From contig NZ_JAIUIE010000001.1 in NCBI RefSeq assembly GCF_020165495.1, forward strand, positions 992,001 to 1,056,000: DNA of 64,000 bases. The letters run 5' to 3'. Positions 25,958-34,027 of this stretch are shown here, piece after piece. Origin of the DNA: Mesorhizobium sp. BR1-1-16. Lineage in GTDB: Bacteria; Pseudomonadota; Alphaproteobacteria; Rhizobiales; Kaistiaceae. The notes below the pieces were generated by a model, which saw only the letters and a list, made by a program, of their open reading frames with translations, was not told the DNA's origin and ran no database searches. Made by a program: the position numbers and the translations under genes. Positions within the stretch are counted from its first letter, which is position 1; the number at the start of each line of letters is the position of its first letter.

Positions 25958-26980
25958 ATGACTTCGACAGACTATCAGCTTTACGAGCTCGGCGACTTCA
26001 CGCTGGAAAACGGCGTGGTTCTCCCGGCCGCCCGGCTCGCCTTCAAGACCTTCGGCACGCTGTCGCCGGCGCGCGACAATGTCGTGGTCATACCGGGAGC
26101 CTTCAACGGGGCGGTCGAGGAATATGACGGCTGGATGGCGCCGGGCATGGCGATCGATCCGGAGCGTTATTTCGTCGTGGTGGTGGGCCTGTTCGGCAAC
26201 GGACAGTCGTCCTCGCCGAGCAATATGCCGGCACCATTCGACGGCCCGCGATTTCCGATGGTCACTGTCGCCGACAACGTCAACGCCCAGTACCAGATGC
26301 TCACCAAAGAGTTCGGCGTCACCGGGATCGAGCTGGTCGCCGGCTTCTCTATGGGGGCGCTGCAGACCTTCCATTGGGGCGCGCATCATCCCGAGCTTGT
26401 GCGGCGGATCGCTCCCTTCTGCGGCGCAGCGCGCTGTTCGCGGCACAATTATGTTTTCCTCGCCAGCCTCAAGGCGGCGATCGAGACCGACCAGACCTTC
26501 AATGGCGGCGACTACGAGGTCCTGCCGCGGGCTGGCCTCTCGACCTTTGGTCGCATTTATGCGGGCTGGGCTTTCTCGCAGGCCTTCTATCGCGAGAAGG
26601 TGGACATGGAGATCATGGGCTTCGCCTCGGTCGACGATTTCCTCTCAGGCTACTGGGACACGCTGTTCAGCGAACGCGATGCGAACGACCTCCTGCTCAT
26701 GGTGTGGACGTGGCAGCATGCCGACATCGCGGCCGGCGCGCGCTATGGCGGCGATCTGCAAAAGGCGCTCGCGGGCATCACTGGGCGCGCAACAGTCATG
26801 CCGAGCGAGACCGACCTCTACTTCCCGGTCGCCGACAATATGCTCGAGGTCGCCGCCATGCCGAATGCACGCTGCGTCCCCATCCCGAGCATCTGGGGCC
26901 ATGTCGCCGGCGCCTGCGGAGCCAACCCTGCTGATACCGCGTTCATCGATAGTCAGTTCCGCGAATTGCTGGCGTCCTGA
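25958..26980 (+). CDS. MetX-like alpha/beta hydrolase (homoserine acetyltransferase family)
   Basis: The 340-residue protein has the MetX-family alpha/beta-hydrolase fold. FTLENGVVLPAARLAFKTFG opens the domain, the nucleophile elbow is GFSMGA (S131), an Asp follows in SETDLYFP and the catalytic His is in SIWGHVAGA. The oxyanion region reads VIPGAFNGA. True homoserine acetyltransferases are typically about 370 residues; shorter members like this are often hydrolases. Context in a catabolic operon favours hydrolysis or acyl transfer in degradation over methionine synthesis. I chose ATG 25958 because it lies two bases past the SDR stop. Confidence 0.85.
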   Translation: MTSTDYQLYELGDFTLENGVVLPAARLAFKTFGTLSPARDNVVVIPGAFNGAVEEYDGWMAPGMAIDPERYFVVVVGLFGNGQSSSPSNMPAPFDGPRFPMVTVADNVNAQYQMLTKEFGVTGIELVAGFSMGALQTFHWGAHHPELVRRIAPFCGAARCSRHNYVFLASLKAAIETDQTFNGGDYEVLPRAGLSTFGRIYAGWAFSQAFYREKVDMEIMGFASVDDFLSGYWDTLFSERDANDLLLMVWTWQHADIAAGARYGGDLQKALAGITGRATVMPSETDLYFPVADNMLEVAAMPNARCVPIPSIWGHVAGACGANPADTAFIDSQFRELLAS

Positions 26981-26981
26981 T

Positions 26982-27914
26982 ATGAGCACCGCTCCCTCCG
27001 TCCTGGCGCTTCTTGAACGTCGTATCGGCACGCTTGCGGCAGGTATCGCGGCCGATTGGGGCATCTATGTCCGCTTCCTCGACAATGGCGACGAGATCGC
27101 CATCGGTGCCGACCGGAAGATGGACACGATGAGCCTCATCAAGGTGCCGATCCTCGTGACGCTGATGCGGCGCGTTGACCGGGGCGAGGTGGATCTTGTA
27201 ACGCGTGTCGTCCTCGACGAGGACATGAAGCGCCTCGGGACGGGCGTGCTCCGTCTCTTCGGCGCGGGCGCGAGCTTCTCGCTTCTCGACGCGGCCTGGA
27301 TGATGGAGGTGGTGAGCGACAACACCGCCACGGATATCTGTCTCGCTGCGGCCGGCGGCGTCGACGCCGTCAACGCGACGATACGCGAGCTTGGCATCGA
27401 TGGGATCGAGATGACGGGCACGGCGCTCGACTGGTTCAGGGCGCTTGGCAGCAGTATGGATCCCGAGCTTGGGCACATCGCGCCGGGAGAATTTGCGCGA
27501 CGCGGCTATCCTCCGCTCGGCCCAGAGGGTCTCGCCGACGCGCGTTCGCGCTATCACTTCGAGACGGGGCGGCCGTTCTCGCTGGCGACGCCGCGCGCGC
27601 TCGGCAGCGTGCTCGCGATGATCGAGGCCGATGCCTGCGCGTCTCCGGCCTCCTGCGCCCTGATGCGGACGATTCTCGAGGGTCAGCAGTTGAACGACAT
27701 GATCCCGCGCCACGCCTGGGGTGCACGGTTCGCGCACAAGACCGGCAATTTCTCGCCTTTCATCGCCTCCGACATTGCCATCGCCACGCCGGCACGCGGC
27801 GCGAAGGTGATCATGTGCTTCATGACGGGACGTCACCGCGGACCGGCAGGTGAATGCGAAGAGCGTATCGGCCGCATGGCCGAACTCGTCCTCGCGGTCG
27901 CGGAGGGCCGCTGA
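26982..27914 (+). CDS. Class A beta-lactamase-fold serine hydrolase, cytoplasmic
   Basis: The 310-residue protein carries the three active-site signatures of serine beta-lactamase/PBP-fold enzymes: SLIK (S51-K54), SDN (S112-N114) and KTG (K253-G255), in class A spacing. There is no signal peptide. The omega-loop glutamate expected about 35 residues after SDN is not evident; the region reads GIEMTGTALDWFR. A secreted resistance enzyme is therefore unlikely. A cytoplasmic amidase, esterase or lactam hydrolase within this catabolic operon is more plausible. The gene starts one base after the previous stop and ends the operon. Confidence 0.85.
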   Translation: MSTAPSVLALLERRIGTLAAGIAADWGIYVRFLDNGDEIAIGADRKMDTMSLIKVPILVTLMRRVDRGEVDLVTRVVLDEDMKRLGTGVLRLFGAGASFSLLDAAWMMEVVSDNTATDICLAAAGGVDAVNATIRELGIDGIEMTGTALDWFRALGSSMDPELGHIAPGEFARRGYPPLGPEGLADARSRYHFETGRPFSLATPRALGSVLAMIEADACASPASCALMRTILEGQQLNDMIPRHAWGARFAHKTGNFSPFIASDIAIATPARGAKVIMCFMTGRHRGPAGECEERIGRMAELVLAVAEGR

Positions 27915-27927
27915 GGTCCGGCGGCCC
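27905..27927. terminator. Hairpin between convergent genes, possible bidirectional terminator
   Basis: GGGCCGC and GCGGCCC form a seven-bp GC stem around a nine-base loop that includes the stop codon of the beta-lactamase-fold gene. The convergent GntR gene ends at 27936. No clear T-tract is present, so termination strength is uncertain. Confidence 0.45.
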
Positions 27928-27935
27928 GTCGGTTC

Positions 27936-28658
27936 TTACCGCGCGACGGTGAAATAGAGACTATCGATCCCGAGGACATCCGACGCGATCTGGCTCAGAT
28001 GTTGACGCATCGCGGCTTCAGCGGCCGCGGGGTTGCGCGCGATGACGGCATCGATGATGGCCCTGTGCTCGATATAGGACCGTTCCGCACCGCCATGGTC
28101 GAAATAGTATTCGCGGACATGCTTCCAGTCTGCTTTCTCGCGCACGCTGATGATCATCTCGAAGATCGAGAGGAAGAGCGCATTGCCGGCGCAGGTCGCA
28201 ATCTTGCGGTGAAAAGCGATGTCGAAGGTCTCGTAGCTACGCGCGTCTTTCGCCGTGCGCGCGGAATTCGCCAAACGCACCATGACGTCGATTTCGGCCT
28301 GTGAGGCCCGCATCGCGCAGCGGCGCACGAGCATCGGCTCAATCGACAGCCTTGCCTCGATGGCCTCGAGCGGATTGACGCGGTGCGAAAGGCGAGAGAT
28401 CTCCTGCTCGCTGAGGGCACCCTGCGAGCCGGCGAACGTCCCCTGTCCCTGCCGGCGCCAGACGAGCCCCTCGGTCTCCAGAGTGTCGAGGGCCTCGCGC
28501 AAGGCCCGCCGGCTGACGCCAAGCATCACCGCAAGTTCCCGCTCAGGAGGGAGCCGGTTGTTGGCGAATTCGCCCATGTCCAGGCGGCGCCGCAACGCTG
28601 CCAATGCGATGTCTTTCGGTGCGTCTCGTTCCACCACCGCTCCTTCGGAATCAGTCAT
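27936..28658 (-). CDS. GntR-family (FadR subfamily) transcriptional regulator
   Basis: The protein (up to 240 residues) has a winged helix (RLPPERELAVMLGVSRRALREAL) and an FCD domain with metal-binding-type residues in FDIAFHRKI and the late IEHRAIIDAV. The ATG at 28658 lacks a visible ribosome site and sits next to an operator dyad. A GTG at 28634 has AAGGAG five bases upstream and is a credible alternative start. It is divergent from the PuuE-type hydrolase operon and most likely regulates it through the two dyads in the 359-base gap. Confidence 0.9.
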   Translation of the reverse strand: MTDSEGAVVERDAPKDIALAALRRRLDMGEFANNRLPPERELAVMLGVSRRALREALDTLETEGLVWRRQGQGTFAGSQGALSEQEISRLSHRVNPLEAIEARLSIEPMLVRRCAMRASQAEIDVMVRLANSARTAKDARSYETFDIAFHRKIATCAGNALFLSIFEMIISVREKADWKHVREYYFDHGGAERSYIEHRAIIDAVIARNPAAAEAAMRQHLSQIASDVLGIDSLYFTVAR

Positions 28659-28661
28659 ATG

Positions 28662-28690
28662 CTGGAACCATATTCGCTAATTGGTTCCAG
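28662..28690. promoter_or_regulatory. Inverted repeat, candidate GntR operator (site 1)
   Basis: CTGGAACCA and TGGTTCCAG form a perfect nine-bp inverted repeat with an 11-base spacer. It abuts the GntR start at 28658 and is followed by a further TTCCAG half site. The related TGGAACCA core recurs at 28882, close to the divergent promoter, which suggests one regulator binding both. The sequence between 28691 and 28881 holds no gene that I can support. Confidence 0.55.
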
Positions 28691-28881
28691 TTCCAGTCAT
28701 CGACTAGTTCGGCTAGCTCGACTCTGGCGACCTTTATTAGCGCGCTAAATTTGGGCGACGCACGCCCTCTCAAGCGCAAGAAATGCCGCATAATTCGCCA
28801 GAAAAAAGCACTTTCCGGAGCGCCTAGCCGTGATTTGCCCAGCCGGTGAGCAACCCAGCGCAAACAAGGCCGAACCAACGA

Positions 28882-28905
28882 TGGAACCAATTTATAAATG
28901 GTTTG
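28882..28905. promoter_or_regulatory. TGGAACCA repeat, candidate GntR operator (site 2)
   Basis: TGGAACCA, a nine-base AT-rich spacer, then TGGTTTG form an imperfect inverted repeat sharing the core of site 1. It lies about 110 bases upstream of the PuuE-type hydrolase start. The AT-rich spacer (ATTTATAAA) may be part of a promoter. Together the two sites likely place the divergent genes under one GntR protein. Confidence 0.45.
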
Positions 28906-29017
28906 CCGACAAGACGACCTCCTGCTAGCTTTCTGTTTGCGGAGTTGCCCGGGCAAGACGCGAGCATCTGCCATCCAACTCCCGCCCAATAAGCATCGAT
29001 AACCGGGAGTTTGATTT

Positions 29018-29953
29018 ATGACCGGCAGCAGCACAGCCGCGCCTTCGGTGCGGAACCTCGGTCCAGCGCGAGACTATTTTGGCTACGGCCCCAATCCGCC
29101 GCATCCGCATTGGCCGAACGAGGCTCGCATTGCCATCAACTTCAATCTCAATTTCGAAGCGGGCGGCGAACGGTCGCTCCTCGAGGGCGACAATCAGTCG
29201 GAAGACATGCTGACGGATATCGGCTTTCCGGCCTATGTCGGCGTCCGCAGCCCCATCGTAGAGACGGTGTTCGAATATGGTCCGCGCGTGGGCGTCTGGC
29301 GCCTGCTCCGGATCTTCAAGAAATACGGAATCCGCATCAGCATTCTTGGCGTGGTGCGCGCGCTCGAGAAATGCCCGGAGGCAGTCGCCGCCTTCCTCGC
29401 CGACGACCATGAGATCGTCAGCCATGGCTATCGGTGGATCGACTACCATCAGATGGGCGAATACGAGGAACGCGAGCATGTGCGCCTCGCTGTCGAGAGC
29501 ATGAAGGCCATGACGGGGAGCGCTCCTGTCGGCTGGTTCAACGGCCGGCCGAGCGCGAACACCCGTAAGCTCCTGGTCGAGGCCGGCTGTTTCCTCTACG
29601 ACCGCGACGCCCTCAATGACGAGTTGCCTTATTGGGTCGATGTCGAGGGTCAGCAACACCTGGTCGTCCCGTATTCGCTCGAAACCAACGACAACCGGTT
29701 CGACAGTAATACCGGGTTCGGCAGCGCCGACGACTTCGCACGTTATATGATCGACACCTTCGACCTCATGTATGAGGAAGGTGCCGAGAGCCCGAAGCTC
29801 ATGAGCATCGGCTTGCATGACCGGCTCATCGGTCGGCCCGGCAAGGCTGTCGGGCTGATCAAATTCCTCGATCACGTGATGAAACACGACCGCGTCTGGT
29901 TCTGCACCGGCCGCGATGTCGCCGAACACTGGCACCGGCATCACAAGCCCTGA
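29018..29953 (+). CDS. PuuE-type polysaccharide-deacetylase-fold hydrolase (allantoinase/imidase-like)
   Basis: The 311-residue cytoplasmic protein opens with a PuuE-like segment (DYFGYGPNPPHPHWPNEARI) and NFNLNFEAGGERSLLEGD. ISILGVVRALEKCPEAV, EIVSHGYRWIDYHQM and FNGRPSANTRKLL follow. PuuE is the metal-independent allantoinase of the polysaccharide-deacetylase family, and cyclic imide hydrolases belong to the same group. Ring opening of a cyclic ureide or imide is the likely reaction. A GGGAG motif precedes the ATG. It heads an operon with an amino-acid-type importer and an amidase. Confidence 0.85.
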   Translation: MTGSSTAAPSVRNLGPARDYFGYGPNPPHPHWPNEARIAINFNLNFEAGGERSLLEGDNQSEDMLTDIGFPAYVGVRSPIVETVFEYGPRVGVWRLLRIFKKYGIRISILGVVRALEKCPEAVAAFLADDHEIVSHGYRWIDYHQMGEYEEREHVRLAVESMKAMTGSAPVGWFNGRPSANTRKLLVEAGCFLYDRDALNDELPYWVDVEGQQHLVVPYSLETNDNRFDSNTGFGSADDFARYMIDTFDLMYEEGAESPKLMSIGLHDRLIGRPGKAVGLIKFLDHVMKHDRVWFCTGRDVAEHWHRHHKP

Positions 29954-30024
29954 GCGGGGCATGTCGGGGCCAGTTGGCCTACCGAAATGCGTTCAAGAAA
30001 ACTCAAGCAGCAGGGTGTCGGACA

Positions 30025-30900
30025 ATGCAGATCTCAACGGGCGTCAAACGCATTCTTTCCATTGTCGCAGTGGCGACTGCGGCAACGTTCTGCGTCGGCC
30101 AGGCCATGGCCGACGACATGAAATGCCATCCCGAGCAGCTCGCGACCAAGTATCCGAGCCTCGTCGGCAAGACGATCAAGATCGCGACGGACGGCGCGAC
30201 GCCGCCCTACAGCATGCGCGATCCGAACAACTTCGATAACCTGATCGGGCTCGACAACGACATGGCGCGGGCCGCGTTCGCCTGCATCGGCCTGCCGGTC
30301 GATTTCATGGTCGGCTCGTGGTCGGGCCTCCTCCCGGCGGTTATCGCCGGCCAGGCCGACGTCATGTGGGATACCCTCTACTACACGCCGGAGCGCGCCA
30401 AGGAGGCAGACTTCGTCGTCTATCTCCGCGCGGCGACCGGCGGCCTCGTCCAGAAGAACAATCCGAAGAAGATCAAGTCGCTTGATGATGTCTGCGGCGT
30501 CCGCGCCACGGCGGGGCTCGGATCGACGGAAGAGGCGGTCTTCCGCGATCTATCGGCGAAATGCGTCGCCGCCGGCAAGCCGGAGATCGAGATCGTCACG
30601 TTCCCGGACATCCCGGCGGGCTCGCGGCTTGTGAAGAACGATCGCGCCGATCTGCTGATGATCGATCTCGGCCTCGTCAACAGCTTCATCGCTGCCGACC
30701 CCGATGCCTTCGATCTCGCCTTCTCGATCCTGACTGACTACAAGGTTGGCGTCGGCGTGGCGAAGAACAACAAGGAACTCACGCAGGCCGTCTTTGACGC
30801 TCTGAAGATCCTTCAGGCTGACGGCACCGAAGAGGCCATCTACAAGAAGTATAATTTCGACCACAAGCAGGCGCTGCCGACAGAGATTCTGACCAAGTAG
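30025..30900 (+). CDS. Polar amino-acid-type ABC substrate-binding protein (SBP family 3)
   Basis: The 291-residue exported protein has a signal peptide ([20 protein letters not shown], cleavage near AMADD). The mature SBP family 3 fold contains [46 protein letters not shown] and [12 protein letters not shown]. Ligands of this family are amino acids, opines or small amides. The ATG at 30025 gives a normal signal peptide; the longer upstream extension does not. It lies 71 bases after the hydrolase, and a hairpin separates it from the transporter gene. Confidence 0.92.
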   Translation: MQISTGVKRILSIVAVATAATFCVGQAMADDMKCHPEQLATKYPSLVGKTIKIATDGATPPYSMRDPNNFDNLIGLDNDMARAAFACIGLPVDFMVGSWSGLLPAVIAGQADVMWDTLYYTPERAKEADFVVYLRAATGGLVQKNNPKKIKSLDDVCGVRATAGLGSTEEAVFRDLSAKCVAAGKPEIEIVTFPDIPAGSRLVKNDRADLLMIDLGLVNSFIAADPDAFDLAFSILTDYKVGVGVAKNNKELTQAVFDALKILQADGTEEAIYKKYNFDHKQALPTEILTK

Positions 30901-30916
30901 CACTAGAGCCATGGGC

Positions 30917-30942
30917 GGGGTGGCACTCTGGAGTGCTGCCCC
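30917..30942 (+). promoter_or_regulatory. Intercistronic hairpin between binding protein and transporter
   Basis: GGGGTGGCACTC pairs with GAGTGCTGCCCC, with two G-U wobbles, to give a stem of eleven to twelve bp with a very short loop. It begins 16 bases after the binding-protein stop. It fits the pattern at other binding-protein junctions in this window and would raise binding-protein mRNA relative to the transporter. Confidence 0.5.
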
Positions 30943-30968
30943 GACATCAAGTTCCGGGGGTGGTGACG

Positions 30969-32591
30969 ATGCTTGACTCTCTGAAGGAGCTCGCCGGCTA
31001 TGTCGTCCAGCCCTTCCTGCTCGCAGGGGCTCTGACCGCGCTCGAAATCGCCGCCGTGGCGATGGTCGGCGGTGTGCTTCTCGGCCTCGCTCTCGCATTG
31101 ATGCGCCTGTCGCCGGTAGCCCCGGTTCGCTGGCTGGCGTGGTCCTATATCTGGTTCGTGCGCGGCACGCCGGTCCTTCTGCAGCTTGTCTTTCTCTACG
31201 ACGCCTTGCCGATCATCGGCATCAAGCTCGATACGTTCACGACGGCGGTCGTCGGCTTTGCCCTTAACGAAGCGGCGTTCAGTGCCGAGATCATTCGCGG
31301 CGGCATCCTGTCGGTCAATCGCAGTCAGTCGATCGCGGCGTCTGCATTCGGCATGTCGCCGCTGCTGACCTTGCGGCGCATCATCCTGCCGCAGGCGATG
31401 CGGGCGATCCTGCCGGGCATGGCCAATAACACGATCTCGATGATCAAGGGGACGTCGATCGCCTCGGTGATCTTCGTCAATGAGCTGACATTTCGCGCCC
31501 AGCAGATCGTCGGACAGAACTTCAAGTTCTTCACCGTCTTTGCCGCGGCCGGCATCATCTATCTGGTGATGACCAGCGCCATCGCGGCCTTGCAGGCCGT
31601 ACTCGAGCGCCGCTTCAATTTTGAGCTCAAGGGCAATCCGGATGATGCCGCGCGGTTCTTCGGCTTCCGCCTCCGCACGGCTGTTCCGGCGCTCGCTTTG
31701 CCGGCTCCGGCGGTCAAGCCCTCGAAGCGCGGCGCGGTCGAACTCGACAAGGTCTGGCTGAAGACACTGACGGGACGTGACGGTGGTTCGGAACGGAGCG
31801 AGCCCTTCGTCGTCGGACGGCGCCTCTGGAAGTCCTATGGCAATCGCGAAGTCCTGAAAGGCGTCGATTTCACGGTGAAGCAGGGCGAGGTGGTGGTCAT
31901 CATGGGCCCCAGCGGCTCAGGCAAGAGCACGCTCCTGCGCATGGTCAATCACCTGGAGTCGATCGACGACGGAGAGATCACCGTCGAGGGCAACTATATC
32001 GGCTATGCGAAGGTCAATGGTGCCCTGAGGAGCGTTGGCGACCTTGCCTCCGCCCGTGCCAAGGCGCGGATCGGCATGGTGTTCCAGCACTTCAATCTCT
32101 TTGATCATCTGACCGCGCTCGAAAATGTCATGGAAGCGCCGGTTCATGTCCATGGCGAGACGCGCGAGAAGGCGCTTGATACGGCGACGCGGCTTCTCGG
32201 CATGGTCGGCCTCAGCAACCATGCCGATCACCTGCCGCATCGGCTTTCCGGCGGCCAGCAGCAACGCGTCGGTATCGCCCGCGCACTCGCGATCTCGCCG
32301 CGTCTGATGCTGTTCGACGAGCCGACCTCGGCGCTTGATCCCGAATTGGTCGGCGAAGTCCTCGCCGTCCTCCGTCAACTCGCCGATCTCGGCATGACCA
32401 TGATCGTCGTGACCCATGAGATCGGCTTTGCCCGGGACGTCGCGGACCGGGTGATCTTCATGGATGAGGGCGGGATCGTCGAGGAAGGTCCTCCGGCCGC
32501 GGTGATCGGCAACCCGAAGCATGAGCGGACGCGCCGCTTTCTCCGCCTCGTCGAGGAAAAGACCGACGAGGACGTGGCGCTGCCAGCTTGA
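30969..32591 (+). CDS. Fused polar amino-acid ABC permease-ATPase
   Basis: The 540-residue protein joins a HisM/GlnP-type permease (residues about 1-215, with [19 protein letters not shown] and the EAA-type loop [20 protein letters not shown]) to a GlnQ/HisP-type ATPase (about 281-540; Walker [10 protein letters not shown] at 313-321, [30 protein letters not shown]). A linker of about 65 residues joins them. In most bacteria these are separate genes. The ATG at 30969 follows GGGGGTGGTG. It would form a homodimeric transporter using the upstream binding protein. Confidence 0.92.
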   Translation: MLDSLKELAGYVVQPFLLAGALTALEIAAVAMVGGVLLGLALALMRLSPVAPVRWLAWSYIWFVRGTPVLLQLVFLYDALPIIGIKLDTFTTAVVGFALNEAAFSAEIIRGGILSVNRSQSIAASAFGMSPLLTLRRIILPQAMRAILPGMANNTISMIKGTSIASVIFVNELTFRAQQIVGQNFKFFTVFAAAGIIYLVMTSAIAALQAVLERRFNFELKGNPDDAARFFGFRLRTAVPALALPAPAVKPSKRGAVELDKVWLKTLTGRDGGSERSEPFVVGRRLWKSYGNREVLKGVDFTVKQGEVVVIMGPSGSGKSTLLRMVNHLESIDDGEITVEGNYIGYAKVNGALRSVGDLASARAKARIGMVFQHFNLFDHLTALENVMEAPVHVHGETREKALDTATRLLGMVGLSNHADHLPHRLSGGQQQRVGIARALAISPRLMLFDEPTSALDPELVGEVLAVLRQLADLGMTMIVVTHEIGFARDVADRVIFMDEGGIVEEGPPAAVIGNPKHERTRRFLRLVEEKTDEDVALPA

Positions 32592-32617
32592 ATCGCCAGA
32601 GACGAGGGATCGAAACG

Positions 32618-33910
32618 ATGGATTCGAACAAGACGGCGAACGAGGGGTTCGTTTGCGCAGCGACCGGGTCCGAGAGCCTGGAAGGCGCGCCCCGGCATAT
32701 CTTCCTCGCCGCCAATGCTGAAACGGTCCACTGGGGCTACTTCAGCAAGGAACTGGCGCCGAGGGCATCAGTCCGCTCTGGCGACTTTGCGACCATTGAG
32801 GTCCTGACCCATCACGCCAATGACGACGCCGAGCGGATGGTCGAGGGCGATAGCGGCGCCGAGAGCGTGTTCCGCTGGACCGAAAGCGAGAAGGCCGTCC
32901 CGCGCCGAGGCGCCGGCACCGAGGCTGACGGCGGCGGGTTCGGCGTTCATATCTGCACGGGGCCGATCTATGTCGAGGGCGCGGAGCCCGGCGATGTTCT
33001 CGAAGTGCGCATTCTCGACGTTCGTCCGCGTCCGGCCGCGCTGCCGAAATACGCCGGCCGGACCTTCGGCAGCAATGCCGCGGCGAATTGGGGTTTCCAC
33101 TACAGGGACCTCCTGACGGAGCCGAAGCCGCGCGAGGTCATCACGATCTATGAGATCGACGCGGCCGGGCAGGATCCCTGGGCGAAAGCCGTCTACAACT
33201 ATCGCTGGACGCCTCAGCACGACCCTTGCGGCAAGCTGCATCCGACCATCGACTATCCGGGCGTGCCGGTCGATCACGGCACGATCGAGAAGAACTTCGA
33301 CGTCCTGAAGGGCGTCCGAGTGCCGATCCGACCGCATTTCGGCGTCGTGGCCGTCGCGCCGAAAGAGGCGGACATGGTCAACAGCATTCCGCCCGGCTAT
33401 TTCGGCGGCAATATCGACAACTGGCGGATCGGCAAGGGGGGCACGATCTACCTCCCGGTCGCGGTTCAGGGAGCGTTGTTTTCCGTCGGCGACTCCCATG
33501 CTTCCCAAGGCGATGCCGAGCTCTGCGGCACGGCGATCGAATGCTCGCTGACTGGCACGTTCCAGTTCGTCCTGCATAAGCGCGGCGAGCTCGCTGGAAC
33601 GCCTCTCGAAGGGCTCGATTATCCGCTGCTGGAGACGGCCGCAGATTGGGTGATCCACGGCTTCAGCTATCCGAACTATCTTGCTGATCTCGCAGAGAGA
33701 AGCGACGAGGTCTTCACGACCTCGACCATCGACGCCGCGATGCGCGATGCCTTCCGCAAGATGCGTCGTTTCCTCATGGTGACGAAGAATCTCTCCGAGG
33801 ACGAGGCGATATCGCTGATGTCGGTCGCCGTCGATTTCGGCATCAGCCAAGTCGTCGACGGCAATATCGGGGTTCATGCCATCCTGCGAAAGGACATGTT
33901 CACCGACTGA
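32618..33910 (+). CDS. Acetamidase/formamidase (FmdA/AmdA family)
   Basis: The 430-residue cytoplasmic protein belongs to the acetamidase/formamidase family, which hydrolyses short-chain amides to acid plus ammonia. Conserved landmarks include VHWGYFSKELAPRASVRSGD, GVHICTGPIYVEGAEPGDVL, PHFGVVAVAP, PPGYFGGNIDNWRIGKGGT and SVGDSHASQGDAELCGTAIE. It probably releases ammonia from the ring-opened product of the PuuE-type hydrolase. It ends the operon, 26 bases after the transporter gene. The alternative start ten codons upstream lacks support. Confidence 0.92.
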   Translation: MDSNKTANEGFVCAATGSESLEGAPRHIFLAANAETVHWGYFSKELAPRASVRSGDFATIEVLTHHANDDAERMVEGDSGAESVFRWTESEKAVPRRGAGTEADGGGFGVHICTGPIYVEGAEPGDVLEVRILDVRPRPAALPKYAGRTFGSNAAANWGFHYRDLLTEPKPREVITIYEIDAAGQDPWAKAVYNYRWTPQHDPCGKLHPTIDYPGVPVDHGTIEKNFDVLKGVRVPIRPHFGVVAVAPKEADMVNSIPPGYFGGNIDNWRIGKGGTIYLPVAVQGALFSVGDSHASQGDAELCGTAIECSLTGTFQFVLHKRGELAGTPLEGLDYPLLETAADWVIHGFSYPNYLADLAERSDEVFTTSTIDAAMRDAFRKMRRFLMVTKNLSEDEAISLMSVAVDFGISQVVDGNIGVHAILRKDMFTD

Positions 33911-33976
33911 AGGTCGGTGGCTTGCGCCGGACTTCAAAAGGCGTGTGCCTGGGTCGCGCACGGCGTCGGTGGCGGT

Positions 33977-34015
33977 GCGTACGGGCTCGACCGTCTCGCG
34001 GTCGAGCCCGTACGC
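33977..34015. terminator. Long perfect hairpin between convergent operons, likely bidirectional terminator
   Basis: A 17-bp perfect stem (GCGTACGGGCTCGACCG with its complement) encloses a five-base loop. It lies between the amidase stop at 33910 and the end of the convergent M20 gene at 34028. No strong T-tract is present on either side, but its length and position suggest termination or processing for both strands. Confidence 0.65.
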
Positions 34016-34027
34016 GCTGCCGGACTG

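Noticed and set aside
25958-26980. Homoserine O-acetyltransferase (metX) for methionine synthesis
   Set aside because: The fold and triad fit the family, but the protein is short and sits in a catabolic operon, so I call it only MetX-like.
26982-27914. Antibiotic-resistance beta-lactamase
   Set aside because: No export signal and no visible deacylation glutamate; context is metabolic.
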